From: Ignavibacteriales bacterium
Lineage (GTDB): Bacteria > Bacteroidota > Ignavibacteria > Ignavibacteriales > Melioribacteraceae
Direction: 5' to 3'
Assembly: GCA_021740915.1 (NCBI GenBank)
Contig: JAIOYW010000005.1
Span: 124,001 to 188,000, forward strand
Length of the DNA stretch: 64,000 bases
The notes under the pieces are model-generated. The model was not told the DNA's origin. It did no database searches and saw only the letters and a list, made by a program, of their open reading frames with translations. Shown one piece after another: positions 27,784 through 36,768 of the stretch. Positions within the stretch are counted from its first letter, which is position 1. Each line of letters opens with the position of its first letter. Both the position numbers and the translations under genes were made by a program.

Positions 27784-28302
27784 TCATTTCCTCGAACCAT
27801 GCACAAAGCCTCTATAAGGTCTCGAATGCTGAACCGTAACAAATGCGTTACTATCGATCGAATCAATGAGCCTGATGGCATTTTTTAACTCCCGGCGTTT
27901 TATAATACAGATCAGCACATCAACTTCGCCTTTGATTCCTTCACCGTTTATCACAGTCACACCAAATTGACTTTCCCTCAGTTTTCTGGCAATCGTCTCG
28001 GAAAAATCTCGGGAAATTACATTTAACTGCACAAATCCCAGAGCGACTTTCTCCTCAAGAGTTATACCTAAAAGATTTCCAATCGCAAAACCTGCAGCGT
28101 ATCCCAGCAAATTCATCCACTCATCCATGTGACCAACTATATATTTCATGGCCGTAATCCAGATTAGTACTTCAAAAAAACCAACAATCGCTGCATGATA
28201 TCTTTTAGCCTGGACAACAAGAATTGTGCGAAATGTACCTATTGTAACATCAAAGATCCTTAAAACCATAATAAACAATGCGCCGAGCAAAGTTTCGAGC
28301 AT
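27784..28302 (-). CDS. UPF0316 / DUF2179 membrane protein
   Basis: A 172-residue protein. Three N-terminal hydrophobic segments (TLLGALFIMVLRIFDVTIGT, AIVGFFEVLIWITAMKYIV, GYAAGFAIGNLLGI) carry the UPF0316 motifs RxxDVtiGTxR and GFxExxxW. A soluble C-terminal domain from about residue 95 (FGVTVINGEGIKGEVDVLICIIKRREL) matches DUF2179, which is thought to bind nucleotides. The family is conserved but of unknown function; related proteins from Firmicutes have been discussed as cyclic-dinucleotide or ion-related. Divergent from pcm. Confidence 0.88.
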   Translation of the reverse strand: MLETLLGALFIMVLRIFDVTIGTFRTILVVQAKRYHAAIVGFFEVLIWITAMKYIVGHMDEWMNLLGYAAGFAIGNLLGITLEEKVALGFVQLNVISRDFSETIARKLRESQFGVTVINGEGIKGEVDVLICIIKRRELKNAIRLIDSIDSNAFVTVQHSRPYRGFVHGSRK

Positions 28303-28367
28303 AATATTTCCGAAATTTTAATATAATTGACTTCAAAAATAACAAATATTGTCAGTATATTTTAGGT

Positions 28368-29006
28368 ATGTACGAAAGAGAAAAAAAACAACTTATTGAG
28401 ACCCTTCGGACTCGGGGCATTTCTGATGAAAGTGTGATTCAGGCTTTTAATGATGTTCCGAGACACCTTTTTGTGCCTAAAATACTAAGCCCCCATGCTT
28501 ATAAGGATAATCCGCTTCCAATCGGACAGGGTCAGACTATCTCACAACCATATACAGTTGCATTTATGACTGAGAAACTTGAGCCTGTACGTGGTCTGAA
28601 AGTACTTGAAATTGGAACCGGATCCGGTTATCAGGCTGCGATTCTGGCTGCTCTGGGAATGCGGGTTTACAGTATCGAAAGAAGTGCAGCACTTTATGAT
28701 ATGGCACAAACTCTTTTTGATCAATTGACAATCCACGCTGTCCTTAAATGCGGCGACGGGACTCTTGGTTGGAAAATATTTTCACCCTATGATCGTATTA
28801 TTGTGACAGCGGGTGCTCCAATTGTTCCGGAAAAACTTATTGAGCAGCTTTCACCGGAAGGTATTATGGTTATCCCTGTTGGAGACAGGCAATCCCAAAC
28901 GATGAAAAAAATCAGAAAGCAGGCAGATGGTAACTATACGGTTGAAGATCACCCTTATTTCAGCTTTGTTCCACTTATTGGAAGAGAAGGTTGGAAAACA
29001 GAGTAA
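28368..29006 (+). CDS. pcm: Protein-L-isoaspartate O-methyltransferase
   Basis: A 212-residue Pcm, the normal length. It has the conserved DVPRHLFVP, PIGQGQTISQPYTVAFMTE, the SAM-binding VLEIGTGSGYQAAILA and a later IIVTAGAPIVPE. The enzyme methylates isoaspartyl residues so that damaged proteins can be repaired, using SAM in the cytoplasm (some are periplasmic; there is no signal here). Its 3' end overlaps miaA by 16 bases. Confidence 0.95.
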   Translation: MYEREKKQLIETLRTRGISDESVIQAFNDVPRHLFVPKILSPHAYKDNPLPIGQGQTISQPYTVAFMTEKLEPVRGLKVLEIGTGSGYQAAILAALGMRVYSIERSAALYDMAQTLFDQLTIHAVLKCGDGTLGWKIFSPYDRIIVTAGAPIVPEKLIEQLSPEGIMVIPVGDRQSQTMKKIRKQADGNYTVEDHPYFSFVPLIGREGWKTE

Positions 29007-29911
29007 TTATAATTGCCGGTCCGACCGCTTCAGGAAAAACCGCGTTGAGCATTGAAGTTGCGATGAGGTTAAATACGGAAATTATCTCCGCGGATAGCAG
29101 GCAGATATTCAAATATCTTAATATCGGGACTGCGAAACCACCTCTTTGCACTCTTGCATTGGTAAAACATCATTTAATTGACATCCTCGAACCCGATGCA
29201 AAATACAACGCTTCGATGTTTGAGCAAGATTCAATTGAAATAATCCGACGTCTTCACATTCTTAATAAAATTCCGGTTATTACAGGAGGAACAGGTTTAT
29301 ATATCAGCGCTCTTAGAGATGGCATCTTTAATACGGCAGATACTGATGATGATTACAGACAAAAACTGCATAAAATAAAAGATTCTGAAGGCAACGAAAA
29401 ACTTTATTCTATGCTCAAAGAAGTTGATCCGCAAAGCGCTGAAACAATGCTTCCACAGAATTGGAAACGTGTTATACGGGCTCTCGAAGTATTTCATCTG
29501 ACTGGAATTTCTCTTATTGATCATCACAAAAATCAGGAAAAATATACCGGATTTAATTTCTTTTACTTCTCGATTGAACCTGAAAGGAATATTCTTTATG
29601 AAAATATCGAAAAAAGGGTTGATATTATGATACTGAATGGACTTGTCAAAGAAGTTAGCGATCTGATCCGGGACGGCTGGTCGCCAAAATTAAATTCGTT
29701 AAATACAGTTGGATATAAGGAAATAATATCTTTCCTTAATAAGGAAATTTCGCTTCAAAGAGCCGTTGAACTGATAAAGAGGAATTCCAGGCATTATGCA
29801 AAAAGACAGTTTACCTGGTTGCGAAGGATTGAAGATCGGATACCGATCGATCCGCAAAACTATGATTCCATAGATTCTATTTGTGATTTTATTATATCTT
29901 ATGTCAAATGA
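28991..29911 (+). CDS. miaA: tRNA dimethylallyltransferase
   Basis: A 306-residue MiaA. The N-terminal P-loop is AGPTASGKTALS, then ISADSRQIFKYLNIGTAKP, TGGTGLYISALRDG, and a C-terminal YAKRQFTWLR. It adds a dimethylallyl group to A37 of tRNAs reading UNN codons. The start must be TTG at 28991: it is the only start codon before the P-loop, lies inside the end of pcm, and is directly preceded by AGAAGG, a tight ribosome site. The overlap of 16 bases suggests translational coupling. Confidence 0.95.
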   Translation: MENRVIIIAGPTASGKTALSIEVAMRLNTEIISADSRQIFKYLNIGTAKPPLCTLALVKHHLIDILEPDAKYNASMFEQDSIEIIRRLHILNKIPVITGGTGLYISALRDGIFNTADTDDDYRQKLHKIKDSEGNEKLYSMLKEVDPQSAETMLPQNWKRVIRALEVFHLTGISLIDHHKNQEKYTGFNFFYFSIEPERNILYENIEKRVDIMILNGLVKEVSDLIRDGWSPKLNSLNTVGYKEIISFLNKEISLQRAVELIKRNSRHYAKRQFTWLRRIEDRIPIDPQNYDSIDSICDFIISYVK

Positions 29912-29972
29912 TATTTGGTAAAATATTTTTCTTTGAATATATTTGATCGCACTTCATAATATTGGCGAACTA

Positions 29973-31346
29973 ATGAAAAAAAACATCAGGATTGCATCTG
30001 GTCAGGGTTTTTGGGGTGATCTGATTGACGCTCCTTATATGCAGGTTACTTCAGGGGATATTGATTATCTTGTGATGGATTACCTTGCCGAAGTAACCAT
30101 GTCAATTCTTCAAAAACAAAAAAATAAAAATCCGTCGCTTGGATATGCCAAGGACCTTCCCCCTCTTATTGGTCGGATTCTCCCGCATTGTGTTGAGAAA
30201 AATATCAAAGTAATAACAAATGGCGGTGGTGTCAATCCTTTTTCCTGTGCGGCTGAAATAAAAAAAATAGCCTCTGGATTAGGGTTCGGGAATATTAAGG
30301 TTGCTGTTGTTTCAGGCGATAATATTCTTGAGAACATTGACGAAATTCTTGATAAAGGCTGTTTACTGAATAATATGGACACCGGAGAACCGGTCGAATC
30401 AATTAAGGATCAACTCCTGAGTGCTAATGTTTATTTCGGCGCATTTCCCGTCGTAGAGGCGCTTAGAGCAGGAGCTGATATCGTGATCACCGGCAGAATG
30501 ACTGATACCGGACTTACGCTTGCACCAATGATCTATGAATTCGGCTGGGACAAAACAGATTTTGATAAAATGGCTTCCGGTATCATCGCCGGACATATTC
30601 TCGAATGCGGAGCACAAGCTTCAGGCGGCAATTTTCTTGGCGACTGGAAATCTGTTGATAATTTTGCAAACATCGGGTTCCCTATTGCCGAAGCTTATCC
30701 CAATGGTGAATTTATAATAACAAAACATGATAAACTTGGCGGGCTCGTTAATTTTCAGACAGTCGCGGAGCAGCTCGTATATGAAATCGGAAATCCAAAA
30801 GAATATATCACTCCGGATTGCATCGCCGATTTTACTTCAATAAAACTTGAGGACCTCGGCAACAACCGTGTTAAAGTATTTGGTATTAAAGGATTGCCGG
30901 CTACTCCTTTTTTCAAAGTGTCATGTTCGTATGAAAACGGCTACAGCGCCAATGGGTCACTTACCTATTCGTGGCCTGAAGCACTAACTAAAGCAAAAGC
31001 GGCAGATCAGATACTTCGGGATAGGCTCGATAACCTTAACTTAAAGTTTGATGAAATCCAGACTGAGTATATTGGCTATAATGCCTGCCACGGGCCACTC
31101 TCAGCAGAGATTGATGAGGATCTTATTAACGAAATCACATTAAGATTTGCGGTACGGGCTGCCGATTATAAAACAGTCGAGAGATTTGGGAAAGAACTTG
31201 CACCGCTGATTCTGACAGGACCTCCGTCAGTCACCGGATTCGCAGGCGGAAGACCGCATCCCCATAGCGTGGTTGCTTACTGGCCTGCCCTTATTCCAAA
31301 AGAACTTGTACAGCCTCAGGTAACTATACTGGAGATCGAAAGATGA
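29973..31346 (+). CDS. AtuA-family protein (DUF1446), main domain
   Basis: About 457 residues from the ATG at 29973; an in-frame TTG ten codons earlier is less likely because IRIASGQGFWGD is the usual start of this family. It contains the acyclic terpene utilisation family (AtuA, DUF1446) motifs: VMDYLAEVTM, TNGGGVNP, VVSGDNI, DIVITGRMTDTGLTLAP, and GHILECGAQASGGNF. AtuA is required for citronellol/geraniol degradation in Pseudomonas, but its chemistry is unclear and homologues are widespread where no terpene pathway exists. The next gene supplies the C-terminal AtuA-like domain. No other acyl-CoA or terpene genes lie nearby. Confidence 0.9.
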   Translation: MKKNIRIASGQGFWGDLIDAPYMQVTSGDIDYLVMDYLAEVTMSILQKQKNKNPSLGYAKDLPPLIGRILPHCVEKNIKVITNGGGVNPFSCAAEIKKIASGLGFGNIKVAVVSGDNILENIDEILDKGCLLNNMDTGEPVESIKDQLLSANVYFGAFPVVEALRAGADIVITGRMTDTGLTLAPMIYEFGWDKTDFDKMASGIIAGHILECGAQASGGNFLGDWKSVDNFANIGFPIAEAYPNGEFIITKHDKLGGLVNFQTVAEQLVYEIGNPKEYITPDCIADFTSIKLEDLGNNRVKVFGIKGLPATPFFKVSCSYENGYSANGSLTYSWPEALTKAKAADQILRDRLDNLNLKFDEIQTEYIGYNACHGPLSAEIDEDLINEITLRFAVRAADYKTVERFGKELAPLILTGPPSVTGFAGGRPHPHSVVAYWPALIPKELVQPQVTILEIER

Positions 31347-31654
31347 AGATTAGATTAATAGACATCGCGCATGGAAGAAGTGGCGACAAAGGAGATGCTG
31401 CAAATGTCGGCATTATTGCTTATGATGACATAGGTTTTGAGATAATCAGGAAGCACCTCACAACCGAAAGAGTAAAGGAGCATTTCCACGGAATATGCCT
31501 CGGTCCTGTCGAACGTTACGAAATGCCGAATATCCGGGCAATTAATTTCCTTCTGCACAATACCCTTGGCGGGGGCGGGACTGTCTCATTAAAATTTGAT
31601 GCCCAGGGTAAAACATTAGCTGCTGCTCTTCTCAGAATGGAACTGGAAGTCTGA
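31343..31654 (+). CDS. AtuA-related C-terminal-like small protein
   Basis: A 103-residue protein overlapping the upstream AtuA-like gene by 4 bases (ATGA). It matches the separate small domain that in many bacteria is fused to the C-terminus of AtuA: LIDIAHGRSGDKGDAANVGI, then a C-terminal LGGGGTVSLKFDAQGKTLA. The SGDKGDxANVG motif is strongly conserved. The pair probably forms a complex equal to the fused form. Substrate unknown. Confidence 0.87.
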   Translation: MKIRLIDIAHGRSGDKGDAANVGIIAYDDIGFEIIRKHLTTERVKEHFHGICLGPVERYEMPNIRAINFLLHNTLGGGGTVSLKFDAQGKTLAAALLRMELEV

Positions 31655-31721
31655 AACGATTCTGTTTTATTCTTGTTTTCGTATCTTTAGGGTTTGAATA
31701 ATTTGTAATACAGAGGATAGA

Positions 31722-32823
31722 ATGTTTGACGATCAAAAACGTGAAGTTGGTATAAGTGAAGATAAGATAACGAAACTACGAGGTTATCTTTAAGGTCGAT
31801 AAAAAAGAAAGTGAAATTGCAGCATTAAAACTTCAGAGTGAAGCAAGCGACTTCTGGACTGACCAGAAAAAAGCTCAAAGTGTTCTTCAGAGAATCAAGT
31901 CGCTTCAGAATTCAATCGATCTGTGGAACGGACTAAAAATTTCATACGATCATATTATCGAATTCCTTGAACTTGCCGAGTCAGAAGCTGAAGAAAGTCT
32001 TATCTCTGATATTGATTATCAGATCAATGAATTGTCGAAAAAAGTTGAAGAGGCTGAATTTAATAGTATTCTCAGCGGCAAAGATGATGAGAATGACTGT
32101 ATTCTGACTATTCATTCCGGCGCAGGTGGCACTGAGGCTCAGGATTGGGCTGAAATGCTTATGAGGATGTACATACGATGGGGTGAACAGAATAATTTCA
32201 CAGTAACAATCCTCGATATATTGGAAGGTGATGGTGCCGGTATTAAAAGTGCAAGTCTTGAATTTAAGGGACAGTATGCTTACGGCTATCTCAAAGCAGA
32301 GATAGGTGTTCACAGACTGGTACGTATTTCGCCTTTCGACTCAAATAAAAGGCGTCACACATCATTTGCATCCGTCTTTGCAATGCCGGAAGTTGATGAT
32401 GATATTGAGATTGATATTAACCCGGCTGATCTCAGAATCGATACCTATCGTTCAGGGGGAAAGGGCGGTCAGAATGTTAATAAAGTGGAAACAGCGGTCA
32501 GGATAACGCATATTCCGACTAATACTGTTGCTGCCTGCCAGAGTGAACGTTCGCAGAACCAGAACAAAACTAATGCTTTTAAGATGCTTAAAGCCAAACT
32601 TTATCAACTTGAAATTGCAAAACAGGAAGCTGAAAGAGAAGAGCTTGAAAACTCAAAAATGAAAATTGAATGGGGAAGCCAGATCCGATCCTATGTCTTT
32701 CATCCATATAATATGGTAAAAGACCACCGTACAGATCACGAAACTTCAGATATTCATACTGTTATGGATGGCGACCTTAATACTTTTATTCGTGCATTTC
32801 TGCTGAAATCAGCTACTTTATAA
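31722..32823 (+). CDS. prfB: Peptide chain release factor 2, with programmed +1 frameshift
   Basis: Read as join(31722-31790, 31792-32823), giving 366 residues, close to the usual 365. The ATG at 31722 follows AGAGGA. Frame 0 runs 23 codons to a TAA at 31791-31793; skipping T31791 gives [15 protein letters not shown] and the rest of RF2 in frame to the stop at 32821. Family motifs are intact: the SPF stop-recognition tripeptide in RISPFDSN and the catalytic GGQ in [15 protein letters not shown]2 ends translation at UGA and UAA. The frameshift is the known autoregulatory device of prfB, but the stop here is UAA, not UGA. The stop overlaps the next ATG by one base. Confidence 0.93.
31780..31793 (+). 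promoter_or_regulatory. RF2 programmed frameshift site
   Basis: GAGGT TAT CTT TAA: a Shine-Dalgarno-like GAGG four bases before the slippery CTT and an in-frame TAA. In E. coli the site is AGGGGG TAT CTT TGA. The geometry matches; only the stop differs. The peptidyl-tRNA-Leu slips from CUU to UUU. Confidence 0.88.
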
Positions 32824-33137
32824 TGCCCGATACCGATTTCTTCAGCCGCGTGAAAGATGTTGTTGCCCGAATCCCCGCCGGTAAAGTAACGACTTATGGG
32901 GCAATTGCTGAATTCTGCGGAATCAGATCATCAGCCAGAACGGTTGGCTGGGTATTGAACTCATTAAAAGGAAGCAATCTCCCCTGCCACAGAGTAGTTA
33001 ACAGAACAGGGGCGCTGACTGGCAAATTCCATTTTGATGATCCGTTTCTTATGGAATCCCTTTTAAGATCAGAGGGTATAGAATTTGGACAGGATGAAAG
33101 GGTTATTCTCGAGAGACATTTCTGGAAGCCGGAATAA
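32823..33137 (+). CDS. Small MGMT-family DNA repair protein
   Basis: A 104-residue protein equal to the C-terminal DNA-binding domain of O6-alkylguanine-DNA alkyltransferase: IPAGKVTTYGAIAEFCG, ARTVGWVLNSL, then LPCHRVVNRTGALTGK. Short alkyltransferase-like (ATL) proteins usually have Trp or Ala in place of the acceptor Cys; here PCHRV is retained, so it may still be a self-inactivating methyltransferase. The VGWVLN part differs from the VGxAlxxNP of classical Ogt, with NSL in place of NNP. The ATG shares its A with the stop of prfB (TAATG), so it is translationally coupled to RF2. Confidence 0.87.
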   Translation: MPDTDFFSRVKDVVARIPAGKVTTYGAIAEFCGIRSSARTVGWVLNSLKGSNLPCHRVVNRTGALTGKFHFDDPFLMESLLRSEGIEFGQDERVILERHFWKPE

Positions 33138-33144
33138 TTAATAA

Positions 33145-33933
33145 TTATAATGATATTTTCATGATAATGACCGGAAACTGAGTTAGGTTTTCGGTCTTTT
33201 GATTTTGTTCGTGCTTCTTTAGTACCCAGGTAGCCGTCAGTATTCCCACTGCCGAGCCGATAACGACATCGGACAGCCAGTGTTTGTCATGGTAAATCCT
33301 TGAAATGGCAGTGATAATTGCAGGTGCGAAGAATAATACTTTCAGTTCAGGAGAACTTGAATTACCCGCCAGAATTGTTGAAAGTGAAAACGCAAGAGAG
33401 GAATGGCCTGAAAAAAAAGACATTCTGTCATCTGTAAATCCCAGTAGTCCAAAATCATTTGGCCCGTCAGACAAATACGGCCTTGACCTTCCGGCAATTA
33501 CTTTTACGAGCAGAGTAACCGTCCCCGTATAAACGAATGATTGCAAAATTTCGAATCCTGTTTTTTTCAGTTCGGTATTCTTGCTGCCCATCCCCATCAT
33601 AGCGGTTCCCAAAACAAGCGAAGTAAGGGGTTCGCCATAATACTTTCCTGCTTCCATAAGGACAACTGGAAAATTCTGGTTTTCTTTTATTATGTCTCGG
33701 ACATCTGAATCGAGGTATGTTAATCCGTAAGCAGCAGCACCCATAAGTCCCAAAATGGTGAAATCATTCGAGTTCCATGAATTGGGTATTTTGATGAATT
33801 CCCTCGATTCTGATGAAAATTGGCTGTAATTATAAATATTCTGGGCTGATAATGTTGTCTGGAATATGATAAAAGTGAGGATTAAGCTCATAATAAGATT
33901 CGGACAACTGTATAAGTAGATAAAGAACCTCAC
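33145..33933 (-). CDS. PAP2-family phosphatase
   Basis: A 262-residue protein. The phosphatase motifs are KVIAGRSRPYLSDGP (KxxxxxxRP), SFFSGHSSLAFS (SGH) and SRIYHDKHWLSDVVIG (SRxxxxxHxxxD), all intact. Several hydrophobic segments and a signal-like N-terminus place it in the membrane with the active site outside. Such enzymes dephosphorylate undecaprenyl pyrophosphate, phosphatidic acid or similar lipids. The first possible start is GTG at 33933; ATG at 33891 (MSLILTFIIFQTTLSAQ) gives a cleaner signal and may be the true one. It converges with the MGMT-like gene, ending 7 bases away. Confidence 0.9.
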   Translation of the reverse strand: MRFFIYLYSCPNLIMSLILTFIIFQTTLSAQNIYNYSQFSSESREFIKIPNSWNSNDFTILGLMGAAAYGLTYLDSDVRDIIKENQNFPVVLMEAGKYYGEPLTSLVLGTAMMGMGSKNTELKKTGFEILQSFVYTGTVTLLVKVIAGRSRPYLSDGPNDFGLLGFTDDRMSFFSGHSSLAFSLSTILAGNSSSPELKVLFFAPAIITAISRIYHDKHWLSDVVIGSAVGILTATWVLKKHEQNQKTENLTQFPVIIMKISL

Positions 33934-34023
33934 CCGTATGCAGGAACTTAATAAGAAGAATAAACCGGGGAAGTAATTTTGAACTGTGATTTTAATTTTT
34001 CCTGACGAATTAAGTTTCTCATT

Positions 34024-34053
34024 AAAAAAACCGCCTTAAAAAGGCGGTTTTTA
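34024..34053. terminator. Terminator downstream of the DUF2911 gene
   Basis: AAAAAACCGCCTT pairs with AAGGCGGTTTTT around an AAA loop, flanked by A- and T-runs, so it works on either strand. It lies about 120 bases past the DUF2911/TPR stop. Confidence 0.88.
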
Positions 34054-34170
34054 GGGGAGAAAACACCTCTAATAGTAAAGGTATTTTCACTTTTTTATTT
34101 TCGTTAAAAGTAATCTTAAGATACTCAGACTTTAATAAAAAATCAAACCTGACTCTATTTCATAAATCTG

Positions 34171-35205
34171 TTATTTTTTTGAAAGCGCTTCAATAGTTTT
34201 TTCTATTCTCTGCTTTTGCGAATCAGGAGCTCTTTCTAAAGCTTCACTATAATTTTTTATTGCAGAATCCTTATCTCCGGCTTTTTCAAGAGCTTCTGCA
34301 AGACTGTCATAAACATTCCAGGAATCCGGGAAATTGTCAACATTATTATAAAACATTTTTAAAGCTTCTTCGACTTTTCCCTGCCCTAAAAGCTCGTACC
34401 CATAAGTGTTGATACTGGCTTCAGTCGCAATTGAAAAAGCTTTTTGTAAGGTTTTATCTGCTTCATCAGTTTTTCCAATCATTCGTAAAAGCCGAGATTT
34501 TACGGAAAGATTATCGAAATTTTCATTTCGAAGGATTGATTTTTCAACCCAGTCCAGTCCCATTCCCAGTTCAACGTCGTTATCTGCGCAATACTTTGCA
34601 GCCTGAAGATTTGCCTGCCAACTGAATCCCTCCACATTTACGAGTTGTTTACGGAAATTATCAAGAACAATCTTATGAAGATCCATTGCAACACTAAATG
34701 ATATTTTAAAGTTTTCCCACTTCAGATTAATATCGACTGAGGAAGCGGTGATATTATTAAAATCGAATTGCATCCACTCGTTATATTCAGAATGTTCAGG
34801 TTTAACCCTTACCCTTAGTGCATCTTCATTCTCGTCGTAGAAAAAGCTTCCCCATGCTGTATTCACTTTGTTGAATATAAGAATCCATTCATCTTCTCCG
34901 GGAATGGTATGGAAACCATAAACACCGGAAGGCAATTTTGCACCTTTAATTGTAACGTCATCGCTAAAAGAAATTGTTGTGTTTTCATTAGCCCCTGCTC
35001 TCCAGACAATATTGTAAGGAACAAGCTCGCCCAAAATCTTTCGTCCTTTTACTGCCGGACGACTGTAATTAACCCTGATTTCAGTGAGTCCTATCTTCTG
35101 TGAGACTGAAGACTGTGGACTAACTCTGGGTAGAATCAAATTTTGTGCTGAAACAATTCCTGAGAAAACAAACGCCAGGATTAAGATCAATAAGGATTTG
35201 GACAT
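34171..35205 (-). CDS. DUF2911 and TPR exported protein
   Basis: About 344 residues from the ATG at 35205, which has AGGGAG just upstream; an earlier TTG at 35220 is inside that ribosome site and unlikely. Signal peptide SLLILILAFVFSGIVSAQ. Residues about 20-165 match DUF2911 (RVSPQSSVSQKIGLTEIRVNYSRPAVKGR, LVPYNIVWRAGANENTTISF, LPSGVYGFHTIPG). The C-terminal third has two or three TPR-like helices (EALKMFYNNVDNFPDSWNVYDSLAEAL). The family is common in Bacteroidota; the function is unknown and it is probably periplasmic. Confidence 0.9.
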   Translation of the reverse strand: MSKSLLILILAFVFSGIVSAQNLILPRVSPQSSVSQKIGLTEIRVNYSRPAVKGRKILGELVPYNIVWRAGANENTTISFSDDVTIKGAKLPSGVYGFHTIPGEDEWILIFNKVNTAWGSFFYDENEDALRVRVKPEHSEYNEWMQFDFNNITASSVDINLKWENFKISFSVAMDLHKIVLDNFRKQLVNVEGFSWQANLQAAKYCADNDVELGMGLDWVEKSILRNENFDNLSVKSRLLRMIGKTDEADKTLQKAFSIATEASINTYGYELLGQGKVEEALKMFYNNVDNFPDSWNVYDSLAEALEKAGDKDSAIKNYSEALERAPDSQKQRIEKTIEALSKK

Positions 35206-35253
35206 ACAAACTCCCTGCAAATAACAAAAATACGTTTGTGAAATATTGTTTAT

Positions 35254-35793
35254 TTATTTTTTCGGTTCAAAATCAAGAGCTATTGAATTTATACAATACC
35301 TCATGCCTGAAGGATTTGGACCGTCATCAAATAAATGCCCCAAATGTGAACCGCATTTGCTGCAGATAATTTCAGTCCGTGTCATAAAATGGCTGTTGTC
35401 GGTTCGTTCAATCACAGACTCGCTTTTGTATGCATTCCAAAAACTGGGCCAGCCCGATCCGCTGTCGTATTTGGTTTCTGAACTAAAAAGTTCATTTCCG
35501 CAGGCAGCACATTTATAAATACCGCTTTCTTTATTGTAGGTGTACTTGCCTGTAAATGCTCTCTCAGTACCCTTTTCCCTTAAAACGCTGTACTGCTCGG
35601 GGGTCAGTTTACTTTTCCAATCCTCTTCGCAGCTAAATGATTTATCTGACATTGATGTATTTCCTTTTTCTGTGTCATTTTGTATTAATGAATCCGCAAC
35701 CATAGCTTTCAAACCTTCAGGCGGAGTTTTATCAACTGTTTCCCAAATAGATATTGCAATAATAATAAGGATGATTATCGATAGATTTCTCAT
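35254..35793 (-). CDS. msrB: Methionine-R-sulfoxide reductase MsrB, membrane-anchored
   Basis: A 179-residue MsrB. The catalytic domain starts at about residue 55 ([19 protein letters not shown]). It has the Zn-binding pairs CAAC and CSKC, the [11 protein letters not shown] motif, and the catalytic Cys in [13 protein letters not shown]. An N-terminal hydrophobic segment ([14 protein letters not shown]) should anchor it or export it, so it repairs oxidised methionine in envelope proteins using thioredoxin-type reductants. It is followed 33 bases later by the DUF2911 gene on the same strand. Confidence 0.95.
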   Translation of the reverse strand: MRNLSIIILIIIAISIWETVDKTPPEGLKAMVADSLIQNDTEKGNTSMSDKSFSCEEDWKSKLTPEQYSVLREKGTERAFTGKYTYNKESGIYKCAACGNELFSSETKYDSGSGWPSFWNAYKSESVIERTDNSHFMTRTEIICSKCGSHLGHLFDDGPNPSGMRYCINSIALDFEPKK

Positions 35794-35856
35794 GCTCAGT
35801 TCCTTTTAAGACCTTATGTCTTATTATAATACAAAATTTTAGCCTTATTAGTTTAA

Positions 35857-36768
35857 TTATTTTAAACTTTTATAACTTTTTGTGGCTGAATCTTCAGATC
35901 CGAACAGACCAACCCGAACTCTGAACCATCTTCCACCTTTGGAATTAACGATGGCTTCCTGAATATATGAATTATATCCTTTTCTTTTAAGTTTCGCTGC
36001 TTCCGATTCAGCATTAGACCGGCTTCTCCAGGAAGAGACCTGGAAACAGAAGTACTTTCCGTCAGTATATATAAAATCCCTCACATATTGTTCACTTGGG
36101 AAATCGTAAAAGGACGGATCGTACATAGCACCCGGATCAGGAATCGCTTCATTTGTTTCTTCCGGCATCGACGGTGTGACCTCGGGTTGAGTTTCCTCGA
36201 CTACAGCGGGGACTGGATTCGGGGCTTCAGCGATTTCCTCTGAGTCGGCAGTAGAATCTTCAATTTCCTCATTTTGGGATGCGCTGTCTTCTTCTGTTTC
36301 GGCAGGACTACCTGAATATTCATTATTTTCATTTAAAAGACCTGAACCCATTAGATAATTTCTTGCATTATCATAGATAATTTCAAAATCACTGCCTCCC
36401 TGCACAGGAACAAACAGATCAATTTTACTGCCGGAAAAAGCCTGCTCGGATTCACTTCCAGCGATCATGCCATCGGCGCCGTAATAAATCGCTCCCACTA
36501 CACTGTACTTTCGCTCTGGCTGGTTAAAAATGAGGCTGCGTTTAATTTTCGATACTTTTTTGGGGATTGTTGAAAATTCACGAGGCTCTTTATAATATAC
36601 AACGCTTTGAAGATTGATCAGATCACCGGACATTCGAATTGATGAAGTGTCTAAAAATACCACCTGATCATCTGTATCCTGAATGATCTGCCATTTCTGA
36701 TTTTCATTTTGAGCATTAACAGATGTAAATAGAACAAAAATGAAAAGTATATTTTTAATAATCTTCAT
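35857..36768 (-). CDS. Exported SPOR-domain protein with surface-adhesin-E-like N-terminus
   Basis: A 303-residue protein with a signal peptide (ILFIFVLFTSVNAQ). Residues 25-145 resemble the surface-adhesin protein E fold (WQIIQDTDDQVVFLDTSSI ... NLQSVVYYKEPREF ... GAIYYGADGMI), then a Glu/Pro/Ser-rich linker (about 150-225). A C-terminal SPOR domain at about 237-303 (CFQVSSWRSRSNAESEAAKLKRKGYNS...WFRVRVGLF) binds denuded peptidoglycan. It overlaps the upstream permease gene by 14 bases. The domain set suggests an envelope protein that senses or decorates the cell wall; function unknown. Confidence 0.8.
   Translation of the reverse strand: MKIIKNILFIFVLFTSVNAQNENQKWQIIQDTDDQVVFLDTSSIRMSGDLINLQSVVYYKEPREFSTIPKKVSKIKRSLIFNQPERKYSVVGAIYYGADGMIAGSESEQAFSGSKIDLFVPVQGGSDFEIIYDNARNYLMGSGLLNENNEYSGSPAETEEDSASQNEEIEDSTADSEEIAEAPNPVPAVVEETQPEVTPSMPEETNEAIPDPGAMYDPSFYDFPSEQYVRDFIYTDGKYFCFQVSSWRSRSNAESEAAKLKRKGYNSYIQEAIVNSKGGRWFRVRVGLFGSEDSATKSYKSLK

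Noticed and set aside
32032-32823. A stand-alone 263-residue RF2 lacking its N-terminus
   Set aside because: The missing part is present upstream in the +1 frame joined to a short leader at a recognised frameshift site, so the gene is whole and not truncated or a pseudogene.
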